In this document: one piece after another, positions 54,546-63,295 of the stretch
Layout: every line of letters starts with the position of its first letter
Position numbering within the stretch: position 1 is the first letter of the stretch
NCBI RefSeq assembly: GCF_024218795.1
Contig: NZ_CP100400.1
Span: forward strand, 3,162,001 to 3,226,000
From: Halorussus aquaticus
Lineage (GTDB): Archaea; Halobacteriota; Halobacteria; Halobacteriales; Haladaptataceae
Direction: 5' to 3'
DNA: 64,000 bases
Notes under the pieces: model-generated
What the model was told of the DNA's origin: nothing
The model's database searches: none
The model's input: only the letters and a program-made list of their open reading frames with translations
Made by a program: the position numbers and the translations under genes

Positions 54546-54995
54546 ATGAGTCGGCCCGACGGCGGAAGCGGTCTCCTCCTCGGCGCGGGGACGTTCGGTT
54601 TCGGACTCGGCGCGCTCCTCGACGTGGTGGTCTTCCACCTGATTCTCCAGTGGCATCACCTGCTCTCGGACCGCATCCGGACGACGACTCTCGACGGTCT
54701 GCGGGCGAACGTCTACTACGACGGCCTGTTCTCGCTGGCCATGGTCGGCGTGATGCTGGTCGGCGCGGGCCTGCTGTGGCGGGCGCTGAATCGGTCGGCG
54801 GAGTCGCGCTCGGCGGTGCGAGCGTTCGGCGGCGTCCTCGTGGGTGCCGGAGTGTTCAACGTCTTCGACGGAATCGTGGACCACTACGTGCTGAACATCC
54901 ACGACGTGGTCCACGGGACGCAGGCGTTCAATCCCCACTGGGTCGGCGCAAGTCTGCTGCTTCTCGGAGCAGGGATTCTGGTCGTGACGAGGTAG
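54546..54995 (+). CDS. DUF2243-family membrane protein
   Basis: 149 aa with four transmembrane helices. The first holds FGLGALLDVVVFHLILQWHHLL, the family hallmark with paired His; the third contains FNVFDGIVDHYVLNIHD with more His. The conserved His residues in the membrane could bind metal or haem. It follows the LVIVD gene by about 60 bp on the same strand. Function not established. Confidence 0.85.
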   Translation: MSRPDGGSGLLLGAGTFGFGLGALLDVVVFHLILQWHHLLSDRIRTTTLDGLRANVYYDGLFSLAMVGVMLVGAGLLWRALNRSAESRSAVRAFGGVLVGAGVFNVFDGIVDHYVLNIHDVVHGTQAFNPHWVGASLLLLGAGILVVTR

Positions 54996-55107
54996 CACCA
55001 GTCGCCGTTCTCTTCGTCGAATCCCGAAATCAAAATGGAGTCGGACCGGTGAGGAATCGCTGCACTTCGGAGCGGAGAGTCCGGGTCGAAACGTATCCTT
55101 CGCGGTG

Positions 55108-55788
55108 TTACGATTCGTGGAGACGTCTGTACAGTTCCGTCGGCAGGACGAGGACGTGAGGCGGGCCAGTTTCACCGCGGACGGAGAACACCGTCACGTT
55201 ACCGACTTCGACCGTTCCGAGCACGTTCATCGTCGAGAGGTCGTAGCGGCGGCCCGAGTCGCCGACGCGATACATCTCACTCGTCACGTCTACGGACCCC
55301 GAAAGCGGGACGAGTATCGAAAGGACCGCGTCGGCTACCTTGAGAAGTACCGGAACGAGAACCACCGCCATTCCGAGAATTTGCTCCGAAACGTATGCTA
55401 CCGAAGCTGTAGCGAACCACGCTCCCAGTAAGACTGCCGCCGAGAGTCGACCGATATCGATAGAGTCGAATACACTCCTTCCACCGATTCCCATCACTGT
55501 GATGACCTGTGCAAGCGAACGTTTCCCGCCGAACCTGTAGACTGTCAGCACGATACCGACGATACCGAGCGACGAAACGCCGGACAGCACGACGTACCGC
55601 CACGACTCGGAAACGAGGCGGTCTGACGACGGTGAGAGTAGGAGTAGTGGGACGTTCGAGAGGACGAAAGCGAGGAAGCCATACACGCCACCGAACTTTG
55701 CGTACGCGAACGCCCGAAGCGGTCGCCACGAATCGAAGTCGACTCGCCAACTGACGAGTCCCGGTCCCACGTTCTGGTTCGGTTCCAT
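55108..55788 (-). CDS. Orphan polytopic membrane protein, 226 aa
   Basis: Begins MEPNQNVGPGLVSW and has about four hydrophobic helices, then a soluble C-terminal domain of about 60 residues rich in beta (VNVTVFSVRGETGPPHVLVLP). Composition is less GC-rich than the neighbours. The ATG at 55786-55788 is chosen because the extra upstream residues in frame look noncoding. I recognise no family; it is convergent with DUF2243. Confidence 0.6.
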   Translation of the reverse strand: MEPNQNVGPGLVSWRVDFDSWRPLRAFAYAKFGGVYGFLAFVLSNVPLLLLSPSSDRLVSESWRYVVLSGVSSLGIVGIVLTVYRFGGKRSLAQVITVMGIGGRSVFDSIDIGRLSAAVLLGAWFATASVAYVSEQILGMAVVLVPVLLKVADAVLSILVPLSGSVDVTSEMYRVGDSGRRYDLSTMNVLGTVEVGNVTVFSVRGETGPPHVLVLPTELYRRLHES

Positions 55789-55883
55789 CGGTATCGCTGT
55801 CAGTCGAGATGTACTCGACGAGGAGGGAGAATTTTGCGGTCGTTCGGGGAGTCGAGTTCTCAGACGAACGGGACGTCCACGAT

Positions 55884-55973
55884 CTACTTGTCGATGCACT
55901 GAACGACGGTTCCGCAGTCCACGAAGTACTTGAAGGCCTCACCGCGACAGATGTGGTTGTACGAATCCGCCAC
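55884..55973 (-). CDS. Possible 29-aa small protein with three cysteines
   Basis: The minus-strand frame from a GTG at 55971-55973 reads VADSYNHICRGEAFKYFVDC and ends QCIDK, with 24 of 29 third positions G or C, unlike the overlapping plus-strand frame, whose usage is poorer. The three Cys could bind metal. A TATA-like GGTTTAAGTC is only about 15 bp upstream, so the start is unsure; an in-frame ATG lies further upstream at 56016-56018, overlapping the nmd3 start. Confidence 0.4.
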   Translation of the reverse strand: MADSYNHICRGEAFKYFVDCGTVVQCIDK

Positions 55974-56016
55974 CCGCTTCTTCAGACTTAAACCCTCGAA
56001 ACCCCTACCTCCCTCC

Positions 56017-57150
56017 ATGACTACCGAGGCCCGCGAGTTCTGTCCGAACTGCGGGGACCCCATCGAGAACGACCCCGCCGAGCGGACGCCCCTCCCCGAC
56101 GCAGTCGGCAAACGCGGCAGGGAACAGAAGCTCTGCGACTCGTGCTACTTCGACCGATTCGACCTCGTGGACGCGCCCGAGCGCATCGAGGTCCGCGTCT
56201 GCTCGCAGTGCGGCGCGGTCCACCGCGGCAACCGCTGGGTGGACGTGGACGCCCGCGACTACACCGACATCGCCATCGAGGAGGTCAGCGAGGCGCTGGG
56301 CGTCCACCTCGACGCCCACGACGTGTCGTGGCAGGTGGACCCCGAGCAGGTGGACCAGAACACGATTCGGATGCACTGTCACTTCTCGGGCATCGTCCGG
56401 GACACGTTCGTCGAGGAGGACGTGGTCGTGCCCGTGAAGATTTCACGCCAGACCTGCGACCGGTGCGGGCGAATCGCGGGGGACTACTACGCCAGCATCG
56501 TGCAGGTCCGCGCGGCGGACCGCACGCCGACCGCCGAGGAGGTCGAGCGCGCCGAGGAGATCGCCAACGAAATCGTCACCGAGATGGAGGCGACGGGCGA
56601 CCGGAACGCCTTCGTCACGGAGGTCAGCGAGACCGACGACGGCGTGAACCTCAAGGTCTCGACCAACAAGATCGGCATGAAGATATCGCAGAAGATAGTC
56701 GAGGAGTTCGGCGGTAGCTTCTCGGACTCCGAGACGCTCGTGACCGAGGACGAGGACGGCGAGGAGGTCTACCGCGTGACCTACGCCATCCGCCTCCCGC
56801 CGTACTCGCCCGGCGAAATCATCGACCCCGAGGACGGGGACGGTCCGGTCCTCGTCCGGAGCGTCCGCGGGAACCTGAAGGGGACGCGCCTCACCACCGG
56901 CGAGGACTACGAGGCCCGCTTCGAGGAGGGCGACGCGCCCGAAGCGCGGCGACTCGGCCGCATCGACGACGCCGAGGAGACGACGCTCGTCGCGGTCGAG
57001 GACGAGCGCGCGGTGCAGGTGTTAGACCCCGAGACGTACCGGACGAAGACCATCGCTCGCCCCGACTTCGTGGACACGGACGCCGAGACGGTGCCGGTGC
57101 TGAAGAGTCGCGCGGGTCTCCACGTCGTGCCCGAACGAGACGAGGCGTAG
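56017..57150 (+). CDS. nmd3: NMD3-related ribosome export/maturation protein
   Basis: 377 aa. Zinc-binding N-terminus with FCPNCGDPIEND, LCDSCYFDRF, CSQCGAVHRG and CDRCGRIAGDYY, then an OB/eIF5A-like region (VSTNKIGMKISQKIVEEFGGSF). It is the archaeal homologue of NMD3, a 60S maturation factor. A TATA-like GACTTAAA at 55985-55992 about 28 bp upstream supports a leaderless start. The Taw2/Trm5 gene follows after 5 bp. Confidence 0.92.
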   Translation: MTTEAREFCPNCGDPIENDPAERTPLPDAVGKRGREQKLCDSCYFDRFDLVDAPERIEVRVCSQCGAVHRGNRWVDVDARDYTDIAIEEVSEALGVHLDAHDVSWQVDPEQVDQNTIRMHCHFSGIVRDTFVEEDVVVPVKISRQTCDRCGRIAGDYYASIVQVRAADRTPTAEEVERAEEIANEIVTEMEATGDRNAFVTEVSETDDGVNLKVSTNKIGMKISQKIVEEFGGSFSDSETLVTEDEDGEEVYRVTYAIRLPPYSPGEIIDPEDGDGPVLVRSVRGNLKGTRLTTGEDYEARFEEGDAPEARRLGRIDDAEETTLVAVEDERAVQVLDPETYRTKTIARPDFVDTDAETVPVLKSRAGLHVVPERDEA

Positions 57151-57155
57151 GAGCG

Positions 57156-58238
57156 ATGACGAGTCACCCCGACCTCGCCGCGGTCGTCCCCAAACCGGAG
57201 AGCGAGGCGACCATCGCGGCCCTGCAGGACGAAGGTGTCTACGACGTGACCCGGAAGGTCAGAGAGTTCGACGAGGAGACCGTCGCGCTTCCGGTGACCG
57301 ACCCGCCCGAGCAGACGTCGGTGCTGAAGGTGGTCGAACAGGTGGACCCCGAGCGCAGACTGCCGGACCTCGACGCCCACCTCCGCGAGCGCGGATGGAC
57401 CGAGGCGGAGATAGCGCGCGCCCCGGGGTCGTGGGCGGTCGTCGGCAGCGTCGTCCTCGTCACCTTCGGTGACACCGACGACTCCGACGGAGCGGCGGAC
57501 ATCGACCGCGAGGCGGTCGGCGAGGCGCTGCTGGACCTCCACGGCGAGGCCGACACGGTGCTGGCCCGCGAGGGCGTCTCGGGCGAACACCGCGAACCCT
57601 CCGTCTCCGTCGTGGCGGGCGCGGGCGACACGGAGACGGTCCACACCGAACACGGCACGCGGTACGCGCTGGACTTCGCCGAGGTGATGTTCTCGCCGGG
57701 CAACAAGGCCGAGCGCGCACGGATGGGCGAGGTGGTCGAACCCGGCGAGCGCGTCTTCGACATGTTCGCCGGAATCGGCTACTTCACCCTGCCGATGGCC
57801 CGCGCCGGGGCCGACGTGACCGCGGTCGAGCGCAACCCCGCGGCGTTCCGGTTCCTCGTGGAGAACGCGATGCTCAACGACGTGTCCGACCGCGTCTCGG
57901 CGTTCCGCGCGGACTGCCGCGACGTGGCGGTGGACCCGCCCGCCGACCGCGTGGTGATGGGCTACTACGAGGCTTCCGAGCCACGCTCGGAAGACAGTCG
58001 GGCGCCGCCCGACGCTTCCTACGAGTACCTCGACTCGGCCCTCGAAGCGCTGAAGCCCGGCGGCGTGGTCCACATGCACGAGGCGACGCCGGAGGACCTG
58101 CTCTGGGACCGCCCGGTCTCCCGACTCCGGGACGCCGCCGAGGACGCCGGACGCGAGGTCGAGATTCTCGACCGCCGAACGGTCAAGAGCCACAGCGAGG
58201 GCGTCTGGCACGTCGTCGTGGACGCGAGAATCGAGTAG
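57156..58238 (+). CDS. Trm5/TYW2-family tRNA-modifying enzyme, probably Taw2, with an in-frame insertion
   Basis: 360 aa class I SAM-binding enzyme acting on G37 or wyosine precursors in tRNA-Phe. Motifs: MFSPGNKAERARMG, SAM loop DMFAGIGYFTLPMA, AVERNPAAFRFL, then MGYY in place of the NLP motif of Trm5 methyltransferases, which favours TYW2/Taw2 (aminocarboxypropyl transfer) over m1G37 methylation. Just after MGYYEAS a 14-residue Ser/Glu/Arg/Pro segment splits the expected EASYEYLDSA. It is probably co-transcribed with nmd3. Confidence 0.85.
   Translation: MTSHPDLAAVVPKPESEATIAALQDEGVYDVTRKVREFDEETVALPVTDPPEQTSVLKVVEQVDPERRLPDLDAHLRERGWTEAEIARAPGSWAVVGSVVLVTFGDTDDSDGAADIDREAVGEALLDLHGEADTVLAREGVSGEHREPSVSVVAGAGDTETVHTEHGTRYALDFAEVMFSPGNKAERARMGEVVEPGERVFDMFAGIGYFTLPMARAGADVTAVERNPAAFRFLVENAMLNDVSDRVSAFRADCRDVAVDPPADRVVMGYYEASEPRSEDSRAPPDASYEYLDSALEALKPGGVVHMHEATPEDLLWDRPVSRLRDAAEDAGREVEILDRRTVKSHSEGVWHVVVDARIE
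57969..58019. mobile_element. 42-bp tandem-hairpin insertion inside the Taw2/Trm5 gene
   Basis: GAGGCTTCC (57969-57977) and GACGCTTCC (58011-58019) differ at one base and lie 14 codons apart. Between them are hairpin 57973-57993 (CTTCCGAG, loop CCACG, CTCGGAAG) and hairpin 57997-58013 (GTCGGGC-GCC-GCCCGAC). No frame of its own. Same architecture as the element in the HD gene. Confidence 0.65.
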
Positions 58239-58561
58239 TCGGCTTCCACCGCTGGTCCGTCCTCACATGTCCGACGTTACGGGTACAGACCACGCCCACG
58301 CACTCGGTGTTACGTTATTCGTGGATGCGCTCGGTGCGTCAAGCTACGAGACGCGCCGCGCGCTCGGTCGCGTTCGCGGTTCCGCGGCCGAGCGCGTACG
58401 CGGGGAGGGACGGGCGCGGTGCTGTGCGGTCGCGGTGATTCCTTGGCTCGAGCCTGACGCTAGCTTCTCGTCGCCGGACACCGGTTTCTCTCGTTCTCGA
58501 CGACTTACCGGGGAACGGTTCGCGACCCCAGATTTATCATTCACCGTTCTCACGTCCGCGT
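58239..58561. other. 323-bp intergenic region, promoter of the zinc-ribbon gene
   Basis: A reading frame runs through (from 58267) but has no recognisable sequence and poor codon pattern, so it is not called. The 58300-58420 part is rich in CGCG and GAGC words. The clear signal is TTTATCAT at 58533-58540, about 25 bp before the ATG at 58562. Confidence 0.5.
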
Positions 58562-58738
58562 ATGCCCAAGTGTCCGTCCTGCGATGCCGACGCGGCGAAC
58601 CCGAACTACCGTCAGCAGATGGTCGAACCCAAGTCGAACCGAGACGGCGTCACCGTGACCGCGACCACCGGCCAGCGCTACTGGATGGTGCTGTGCCCGA
58701 ACTGCGACGCCGTCCTCGGAATTCTGGAGGACGACTGA
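58562..58738 (+). CDS. Small zinc-ribbon protein, 58 aa
   Basis: Two CxxC pairs, CPSCDADAAN at the N-terminus and CPNCDAVLG near the C-terminus, enclose a short beta region (VTVTATTGQRYWMVL). It is leaderless from a TATA box about 25 bp upstream. Such proteins occur throughout haloarchaea; the role is unknown, possibly regulatory. Confidence 0.75.
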   Translation: MPKCPSCDADAANPNYRQQMVEPKSNRDGVTVTATTGQRYWMVLCPNCDAVLGILEDD

Positions 58739-58818
58739 GGTATCGAACTCTCCTTCGTCGCGAGGCGTCGTCGTCCGTGACCCAAACCGTTATTTCGCTC
58801 CCACCGCTTGCGTCCCGT

Positions 58819-58911
58819 ATGGACGACGACACGCGACAGAAACTGATTTCGCTGTTCTTCGTGTTGCTGATGCTCAGCTCGGGCGTCGCCTACACGGTTT
58901 CGATTCTCTGA
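58819..58911 (+). CDS. 30-aa single-helix membrane peptide
   Basis: Charged start MDDDTRQK followed by one hydrophobic helix LISLFFVLLMLSSGVAYTVSIL to the stop. A TATA-like GTTATTTC lies about 27 bp before the ATG at 58819. Conserved tiny membrane proteins of this kind exist in haloarchaea. Too short for firm assignment. Confidence 0.55.
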   Translation: MDDDTRQKLISLFFVLLMLSSGVAYTVSIL

Positions 58912-58984
58912 GTGGCGTTCAGCACGGAACGCCGTCTCGTTCCATCGCACCGAGTCCCCGATAGCGTCGCTACCGGTCAGCGCG

Positions 58985-59176
58985 GTGACGCTCAGGGTTC
59001 CGGACGAGCGACAGACTGCCTTCCGGCGTGAAGTCGTCGCGGCGACGCTCATCCGTTGGGCGGTCCTCGGCGAACTCGTCGATCCGATGACCACGGCGGG
59101 ACTCGTCATCATCTTCGTCGGGTTCGCCTGCATCAAGCGCCGCGCGCTGTCGGACCTCGCGGCGTCGGTTCCGTAA
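58985..59176 (+). pseudogene. Remnant of an EamA/DMT-family transporter C-terminus
   Basis: From about 59030 the frame reads EVVAATLIRWAVLGELVDPM and then TTAGLVIIFVGFACIKRR, the penultimate-loop plus last-helix pattern of EamA drug/metabolite exporters. The preceding eight or nine helices are missing, and the residues before it do not fit. It is therefore a decayed 3' fragment rather than a gene. Confidence 0.6.
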
Positions 59177-59259
59177 CCGCGAGGTGGTCTCCGCCGAAGG
59201 TCCCCGTCAACTTCGCTCCTCGCGCCTCATAGCCTTCTCCCACTCTCCTCCCACCCTCC

Positions 59260-61131
59260 TCACTCTACGTCCCACACGTCCGCCATCGGACTCTTGCGCC
59301 CGGTCGAGGTGCCGTCCGACGAATCGCCGTCAGACGACGCTCCCCCCGACGAACTACTGTCCGACGGACCGTCGCCGGAGGACTGCCCGGTCGCGGTCTG
59401 TCCGTCCGCGGAGCGGGACCCCGACCCACCGAGCGACCCCGACCCGCGACTCCGACCGCGACGAGTCGCACCCGCGTCCGCTCCGGCCGCCGACCGACTC
59501 GCGCTCCGCGGGTCGAACTCCGGCAGGTCCGGACGACTCATCTCCTCGACCTGTTCGGTGAACCACGGCGGCGTGTCGCTCTCCGCGCGGTCGAACACCT
59601 GCAGGAGACTCGAATCCGCGAGGTAGGTCGCGCCGTAGTCGTCGGGCGACCGGACCACCCGGCCGCAGGCCTGAATCACCGTGCGGAGCGCGGCCCGGTA
59701 GTACCACGCCCACTGGCCCTCTTCGAGGCGGTGGGCGACTCGGGAGTCGTTGGTGTTTAGGAACGGGGCCTTGCAGATGACCTGCCACCGGGCGAGGTCG
59801 CCTTTCAGGTCGAGCGCCTCCTCCATCTTGACCGAGAGGAACACCTCCTCGCCGTCGCTGGCCTTCCACGACTCCAGTTCTGCGTCCCGGTTCTCCTTGC
59901 CGTGAGTCCGGATTCGGTCGCCGACGCCGAACTCGTCGAGGCGGTCGGCGAGGCGCTCCTGAATCGCGTAGGAGTGGGCGTGGACGATGCCCTTCTCGCC
60001 GCGATGCTCCTGCATCACCCGAACGACGGTCCGGGCTATCTTCGGCAGGGTGTCGTCGCGGTGTTCGTAGGTCATTTTGCCCTGCGTCACGTCGTAGAGC
60101 GGCCGGTTCTCGACGGGGAAGGTGTGGCCCACGTCCACCAGCGCGACGTTCGCGGGGTCGAGTCCGACCTGCCGACAGAACGCCTGCTTGTTCAGAATCG
60201 TGGCCGAGAGGAGCGCGAACTTGTTCCCGCGGTCCCAGACGGTGTGGCTCAGGTAGCGCTCGGGGTTCATCGGCTTGATGGTAATCGCTCCGCCCTCCCC
60301 GTCGGGTTGGTCCACGACCCACGTCGTCGCGCTCTGGGAGTCGCGGTAGTCCTCCACGAACCAGTCCAATTCGCCGATGAGTTCCTGCAGTCGGTCGCGC
60401 TCGGCGACCTCCTCCGGACTCAGTTCCTGTTCGACTATCAGGTCGTCCTTCCGGCGCTCGCAGACGTTCTGGAGTCGGTCGGCGTACTCCACGGCGCGGT
60501 CCACTCCGGTCATCTCGGGCACCTTCAGGTCGTCCCAGATGGGGACCGTCCGGGAGTTCAGGTCGATGGCGGCGTACATCTCGGCCCACTCGGCGAGTCC
60601 GTGGGCCTCGTCGATGACCACGCAGTCGCGCTTCCGGAACACCTCCGACCCGGCGGTCCGCATGAAGTACGCCAGCGTCATCGCCGCTATCTCCCGACTG
60701 CTGGCGATGGCCCGGTCCGAGAAGTAGGGACACCGGTGTTTGACCGAGCAGTCGTACCCCTTCTCCCGGGCGCAGGGCGCGCGGTTGACCGGCGTGTTCG
60801 TCTCGCCCGGCAGGATGCACGAGTAGTTGCGCTTCCCGCGAATAATCTTCAAATCGTCCAGCAGGTCGTCCTCGGCCACGTCGTCCAACTGGGAGACCTG
60901 CGGCGTGGTGTAGTAGGCCCCGGTCGCGTCGCTCGGCGAGGCCTCGTCGGGCGTCCGAGCGCACCCGGCGATGGACCGCGCCAGCAGCGACTTTCCGCTC
61001 CCCGTGGGGGCGCGGACCAGCACCACGTCGTTCCCCTCGGCGAAGGCGTCCCTGATGTCTCCGAGGGCGTCGCGCTGGTTACCGCGGTAGGAAGGGGCGG
61101 GGAACTCGTCGAAAATCCGCTCGGGGTTCAC
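59260..61131 (-). CDS. Rad3/XPD-type superfamily 2 DNA helicase
   Basis: 623 aa. Walker A APTGSGKS at residues 41-48, four Cys of a 4Fe-4S domain (NYSCILPGE, APCAREKGYDCSVKHRCPYF), DEAH in VIDEAHGLAEW, ARCH-like middle, and motif V/VI QACGRVVRSPDDYG. It unwinds DNA 5'-3', probably in repair or recombination. The last about 100 residues are a disordered Ser/Gly/Asp/Arg-rich tail ending SPMADVWDVE. ATG at 61129-61131. Confidence 0.92.
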   Translation of the reverse strand: MNPERIFDEFPAPSYRGNQRDALGDIRDAFAEGNDVVLVRAPTGSGKSLLARSIAGCARTPDEASPSDATGAYYTTPQVSQLDDVAEDDLLDDLKIIRGKRNYSCILPGETNTPVNRAPCAREKGYDCSVKHRCPYFSDRAIASSREIAAMTLAYFMRTAGSEVFRKRDCVVIDEAHGLAEWAEMYAAIDLNSRTVPIWDDLKVPEMTGVDRAVEYADRLQNVCERRKDDLIVEQELSPEEVAERDRLQELIGELDWFVEDYRDSQSATTWVVDQPDGEGGAITIKPMNPERYLSHTVWDRGNKFALLSATILNKQAFCRQVGLDPANVALVDVGHTFPVENRPLYDVTQGKMTYEHRDDTLPKIARTVVRVMQEHRGEKGIVHAHSYAIQERLADRLDEFGVGDRIRTHGKENRDAELESWKASDGEEVFLSVKMEEALDLKGDLARWQVICKAPFLNTNDSRVAHRLEEGQWAWYYRAALRTVIQACGRVVRSPDDYGATYLADSSLLQVFDRAESDTPPWFTEQVEEMSRPDLPEFDPRSASRSAAGADAGATRRGRSRGSGSLGGSGSRSADGQTATGQSSGDGPSDSSSSGGASSDGDSSDGTSTGRKSPMADVWDVE

Positions 61132-61224
61132 TGTCCGAAGTCACGGCAGTGCGATAGATAAAGGCTATTGATTCCGGCGATTCGAGGTCGGTCGGAAGAC
61201 GACGGGCGGTCCGAGGCGGTGACC

Positions 61225-61434
61225 CTACGACTCCCCGAGCGCCGCCACGTCCTCGGCGGTCGGGTCGTCGGGCAACCTGTCGATGCAGTCGAAACAGAGG
61301 AAGTGTTCGGTCCCGTCGCTGTCGAACTCCAGCGTCATCCCGCCGGTCGCGTCGTGTTCGAGGGTCCAGAGATTGGCGATGCCGCCCGCGATTTTGACCC
61401 GTTCGCCACACCCCTCGCAGGGTTCCGTCGCCAT
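61225..61434 (-). CDS. Small zinc-binding haloarchaeal protein, 69 aa
   Basis: CEGCGERVKIAGG at the start and FLCFDCIDRLPDD later give two CxxC pairs, with an intervening beta hairpin (WTLEHDATGGMTLEFD). ATG at 61432-61434 chosen, nine residues into a longer open frame. It lies upstream of the helicase on the same strand but 93 bp away. Function unknown; possibly DUF7561. Confidence 0.7.
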   Translation of the reverse strand: MATEPCEGCGERVKIAGGIANLWTLEHDATGGMTLEFDSDGTEHFLCFDCIDRLPDDPTAEDVAALGES

Positions 61435-61587
61435 GACTGCACCCAGCGTCCCCAGCGTCAAAGCCCTGCCGACGAGAGTATCCGAACCCCTGCCGACTCG
61501 TTCCCGACGGATTCCGAATCGTATTTATTCTAGTTCGTAGTGAGCGTGTGTATCAGAGTCGGCCTCGGCCGACGTTGGAGAGAACCA

Positions 61588-61911
61588 ATGCACGACACAG
61601 AATCTTCCGTAGCGACCGCAACCGAACCCGGGAACCACTCGCCGAACGTCTCGCAGGCGTTCTACGACCCGGACGGCGACGCGACGCTCGTTCAGACCGT
61701 GCTGGACGCGCTGGCCGACGCCTCGGAGCGCCCGAGCGACGAACTGACCGTCCGTCTCTACGACGTCGTCGACCCCGACGCGCTGAACGACCTCTTTCGG
61801 CCGACGCGCAACGGACCGCCCCGCGACATCGGCCGCGTCTCGTTCTCCGTCGAGGAGTTCGCGGTGGACGTTCACGCCGACGGTCGCGTCTTCGTCCGCC
61901 GGACGAACTGA
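61588..61911 (+). CDS. HalOD1 output-domain protein
   Basis: 107 aa, essentially one halobacterial output domain (HalOD1): VSQAFYDPDGDATLVQTVLDAL, LYDVVDPDALNDLF, and a final beta segment VSFSVEEFAVDVHADG. HalOD1 usually ends haloarchaeal signalling or regulatory proteins; here it stands alone. A TATA-like TATTTATTC at 61522-61530 supports a short leader to the ATG at 61588. Confidence 0.82.
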   Translation: MHDTESSVATATEPGNHSPNVSQAFYDPDGDATLVQTVLDALADASERPSDELTVRLYDVVDPDALNDLFRPTRNGPPRDIGRVSFSVEEFAVDVHADGRVFVRRTN

Positions 61912-61953
61912 TTCTGGGTCGGCGCGACGTCGTCCCGGTGCCATCACCTCGTA

Positions 61954-62247
61954 CTACACCTCGTCGTCGGGGTCGTGTCTGTCGGCCATCCGGGCGGCCT
62001 CGGCGGCGTACCGCTCGCGGCGCTCGGGGTCCTCGACCGATTCGAGGCGGTCGGCCGCCACCTCCACCGCGGCGGTCGTCGGGTCCACCAGCACTCGCTT
62101 GGTGCGGTTCCGCCGGAGGTACCGCTCGCCGTCCGTGGTCGCGTAGGTGATGACGATGTTGTGTTCGTCGCGAGCGTACGTGCGCTCGACCATCCAGACA
62201 CGGACGGTCTCCGCCTCGGCGTCGCCGACCGTCTGCTCTCGCTCCAT
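61954..62247 (-). CDS. Haloarchaeal hypothetical protein, 97 aa
   Basis: Basic/acidic mixed protein with a beta-rich core (VRVWMVERTYARDEHNIVIT, TTDGERYLRRNRTKRVLVD) and a helical C-terminus. It resembles small conserved haloarchaeal proteins of unknown role. ATG at 62245-62247. No operon partner. Confidence 0.65.
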   Translation of the reverse strand: MEREQTVGDAEAETVRVWMVERTYARDEHNIVITYATTDGERYLRRNRTKRVLVDPTTAAVEVAADRLESVEDPERRERYAAEAARMADRHDPDDEV

Positions 62248-62352
62248 GGCCGACGGTTCCCGTTCGGGGCGTTTAGTCCCGGTCCCGAACCTGTCGGGTG
62301 CGTTCCCCCCGATACCTTATGCCACTTGCCCGCATACGTCCTCGGGACAGCT

Positions 62353-63216
62353 ATGGAGGTGAACTGCGAGGAGTGCGCCGGTTGTTGCATCGACTGGCGG
62401 GCCGTCTCGGCCGCGCCGAGCGACCACGAGCGTCGAGGACCTCGCGTTCCCCTCGACGACACCTACAACCTCGTCCCACTGACTCGCGGGGACGCCCGCG
62501 CCTTCCTCGACGCCGGACTGGCGGACGCGCTGACGCCGCGACTCTGGCGCGACGAGTCGGGCGTCGAAATCGACGGCGTGTCGGTGTCGGCCATTCACGG
62601 CAAGCCCGCGTTCTTCCTCGGACTCCGGAAGGCACCCAAACCCGTGGGTCCGTTCGGGACCGACCCGACGTGGCTCCCGACCTGCGTCTTCCTCGACCCG
62701 ACGACGCTCCAGTGTCGGATTCACGGCGAGGACACCTATCCGGAGGAGTGCGCCGACTACCCCGGCCACAATCTGGAGTTGGAGCAGGAGACCGAGTGCG
62801 AACGCGTGGAAGCGGCCTTCGGGGGAAATCGTCTCGTGGACGACGACGCGCCCGCCGACCTTCCGGCGTTCCTGCTCGGCCCGCAGGCAGTCGGCCAGAA
62901 GGTGTTCGTCTTCCCGGACCCCGAGCGACTGGAGGGCGTCGTCGCCCGCGCGGCGGCGGGCGAACTCACCGACGAGGACCGCTCGCTGTTCGTCGCGGCC
63001 GCGGTGTCCGCCGCCCCCGGAACGACGACGGTGAACCGGGACCGATTCGAGTCGGCGCTCGCGGCGGCCCGCGAAACCGACTCGTGGGTCGGCCGGGCGA
63101 GTGACGACTGGGAGGACCGCGCGGCCGATACCGGAACTGCGGCCCCCGACCCCGCGCTGGCCGACCGAGTCGAACGCGAACGCGGCGCTCCCGAGACCCC
63201 CGGTTGGGACGACTGA
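62353..63216 (+). CDS. YkgJ-type cysteine-cluster protein
   Basis: 287 aa. N-terminal NCEECAGCC and a later CVFLDPTTLQCRIHG ... YPEECADYPG provide the seven or so cysteines of the YkgJ/Fe-S or zinc cluster family. The second half is acidic and helical without motifs. It may bind an Fe-S cluster or zinc; no reaction is known. ATG at 62353 follows a TATA-like CTTATGCC about 30 bp upstream. The longer open frame upstream is not coding. Confidence 0.8.
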   Translation: MEVNCEECAGCCIDWRAVSAAPSDHERRGPRVPLDDTYNLVPLTRGDARAFLDAGLADALTPRLWRDESGVEIDGVSVSAIHGKPAFFLGLRKAPKPVGPFGTDPTWLPTCVFLDPTTLQCRIHGEDTYPEECADYPGHNLELEQETECERVEAAFGGNRLVDDDAPADLPAFLLGPQAVGQKVFVFPDPERLEGVVARAAAGELTDEDRSLFVAAAVSAAPGTTTVNRDRFESALAAARETDSWVGRASDDWEDRAADTGTAAPDPALADRVERERGAPETPGWDD

Positions 63217-63295
63217 GTCAGAAATACCATCGAGGCGCTCGCCCGCCAAGACTCGCGATACGGTCGGTCAGCGCGTCGCGCAGAATCAGAGACCC

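Noticed and set aside
52809-55175. 788-aa minus-strand frame
   Set aside because: It overlaps the LVIVD and DUF2243 genes on the opposite strand, both of which have recognisable domains; the frame has none.
55809-55991. 60-aa plus-strand frame upstream of nmd3
   Set aside because: Third-position use is poor and no family is recognised; the overlapping minus-strand frame looks more gene-like.
58267-58911. 214-aa plus-strand frame
   Set aside because: It runs through two better supported small genes (58562 and 58819) in another frame, and its own translation has no family features.
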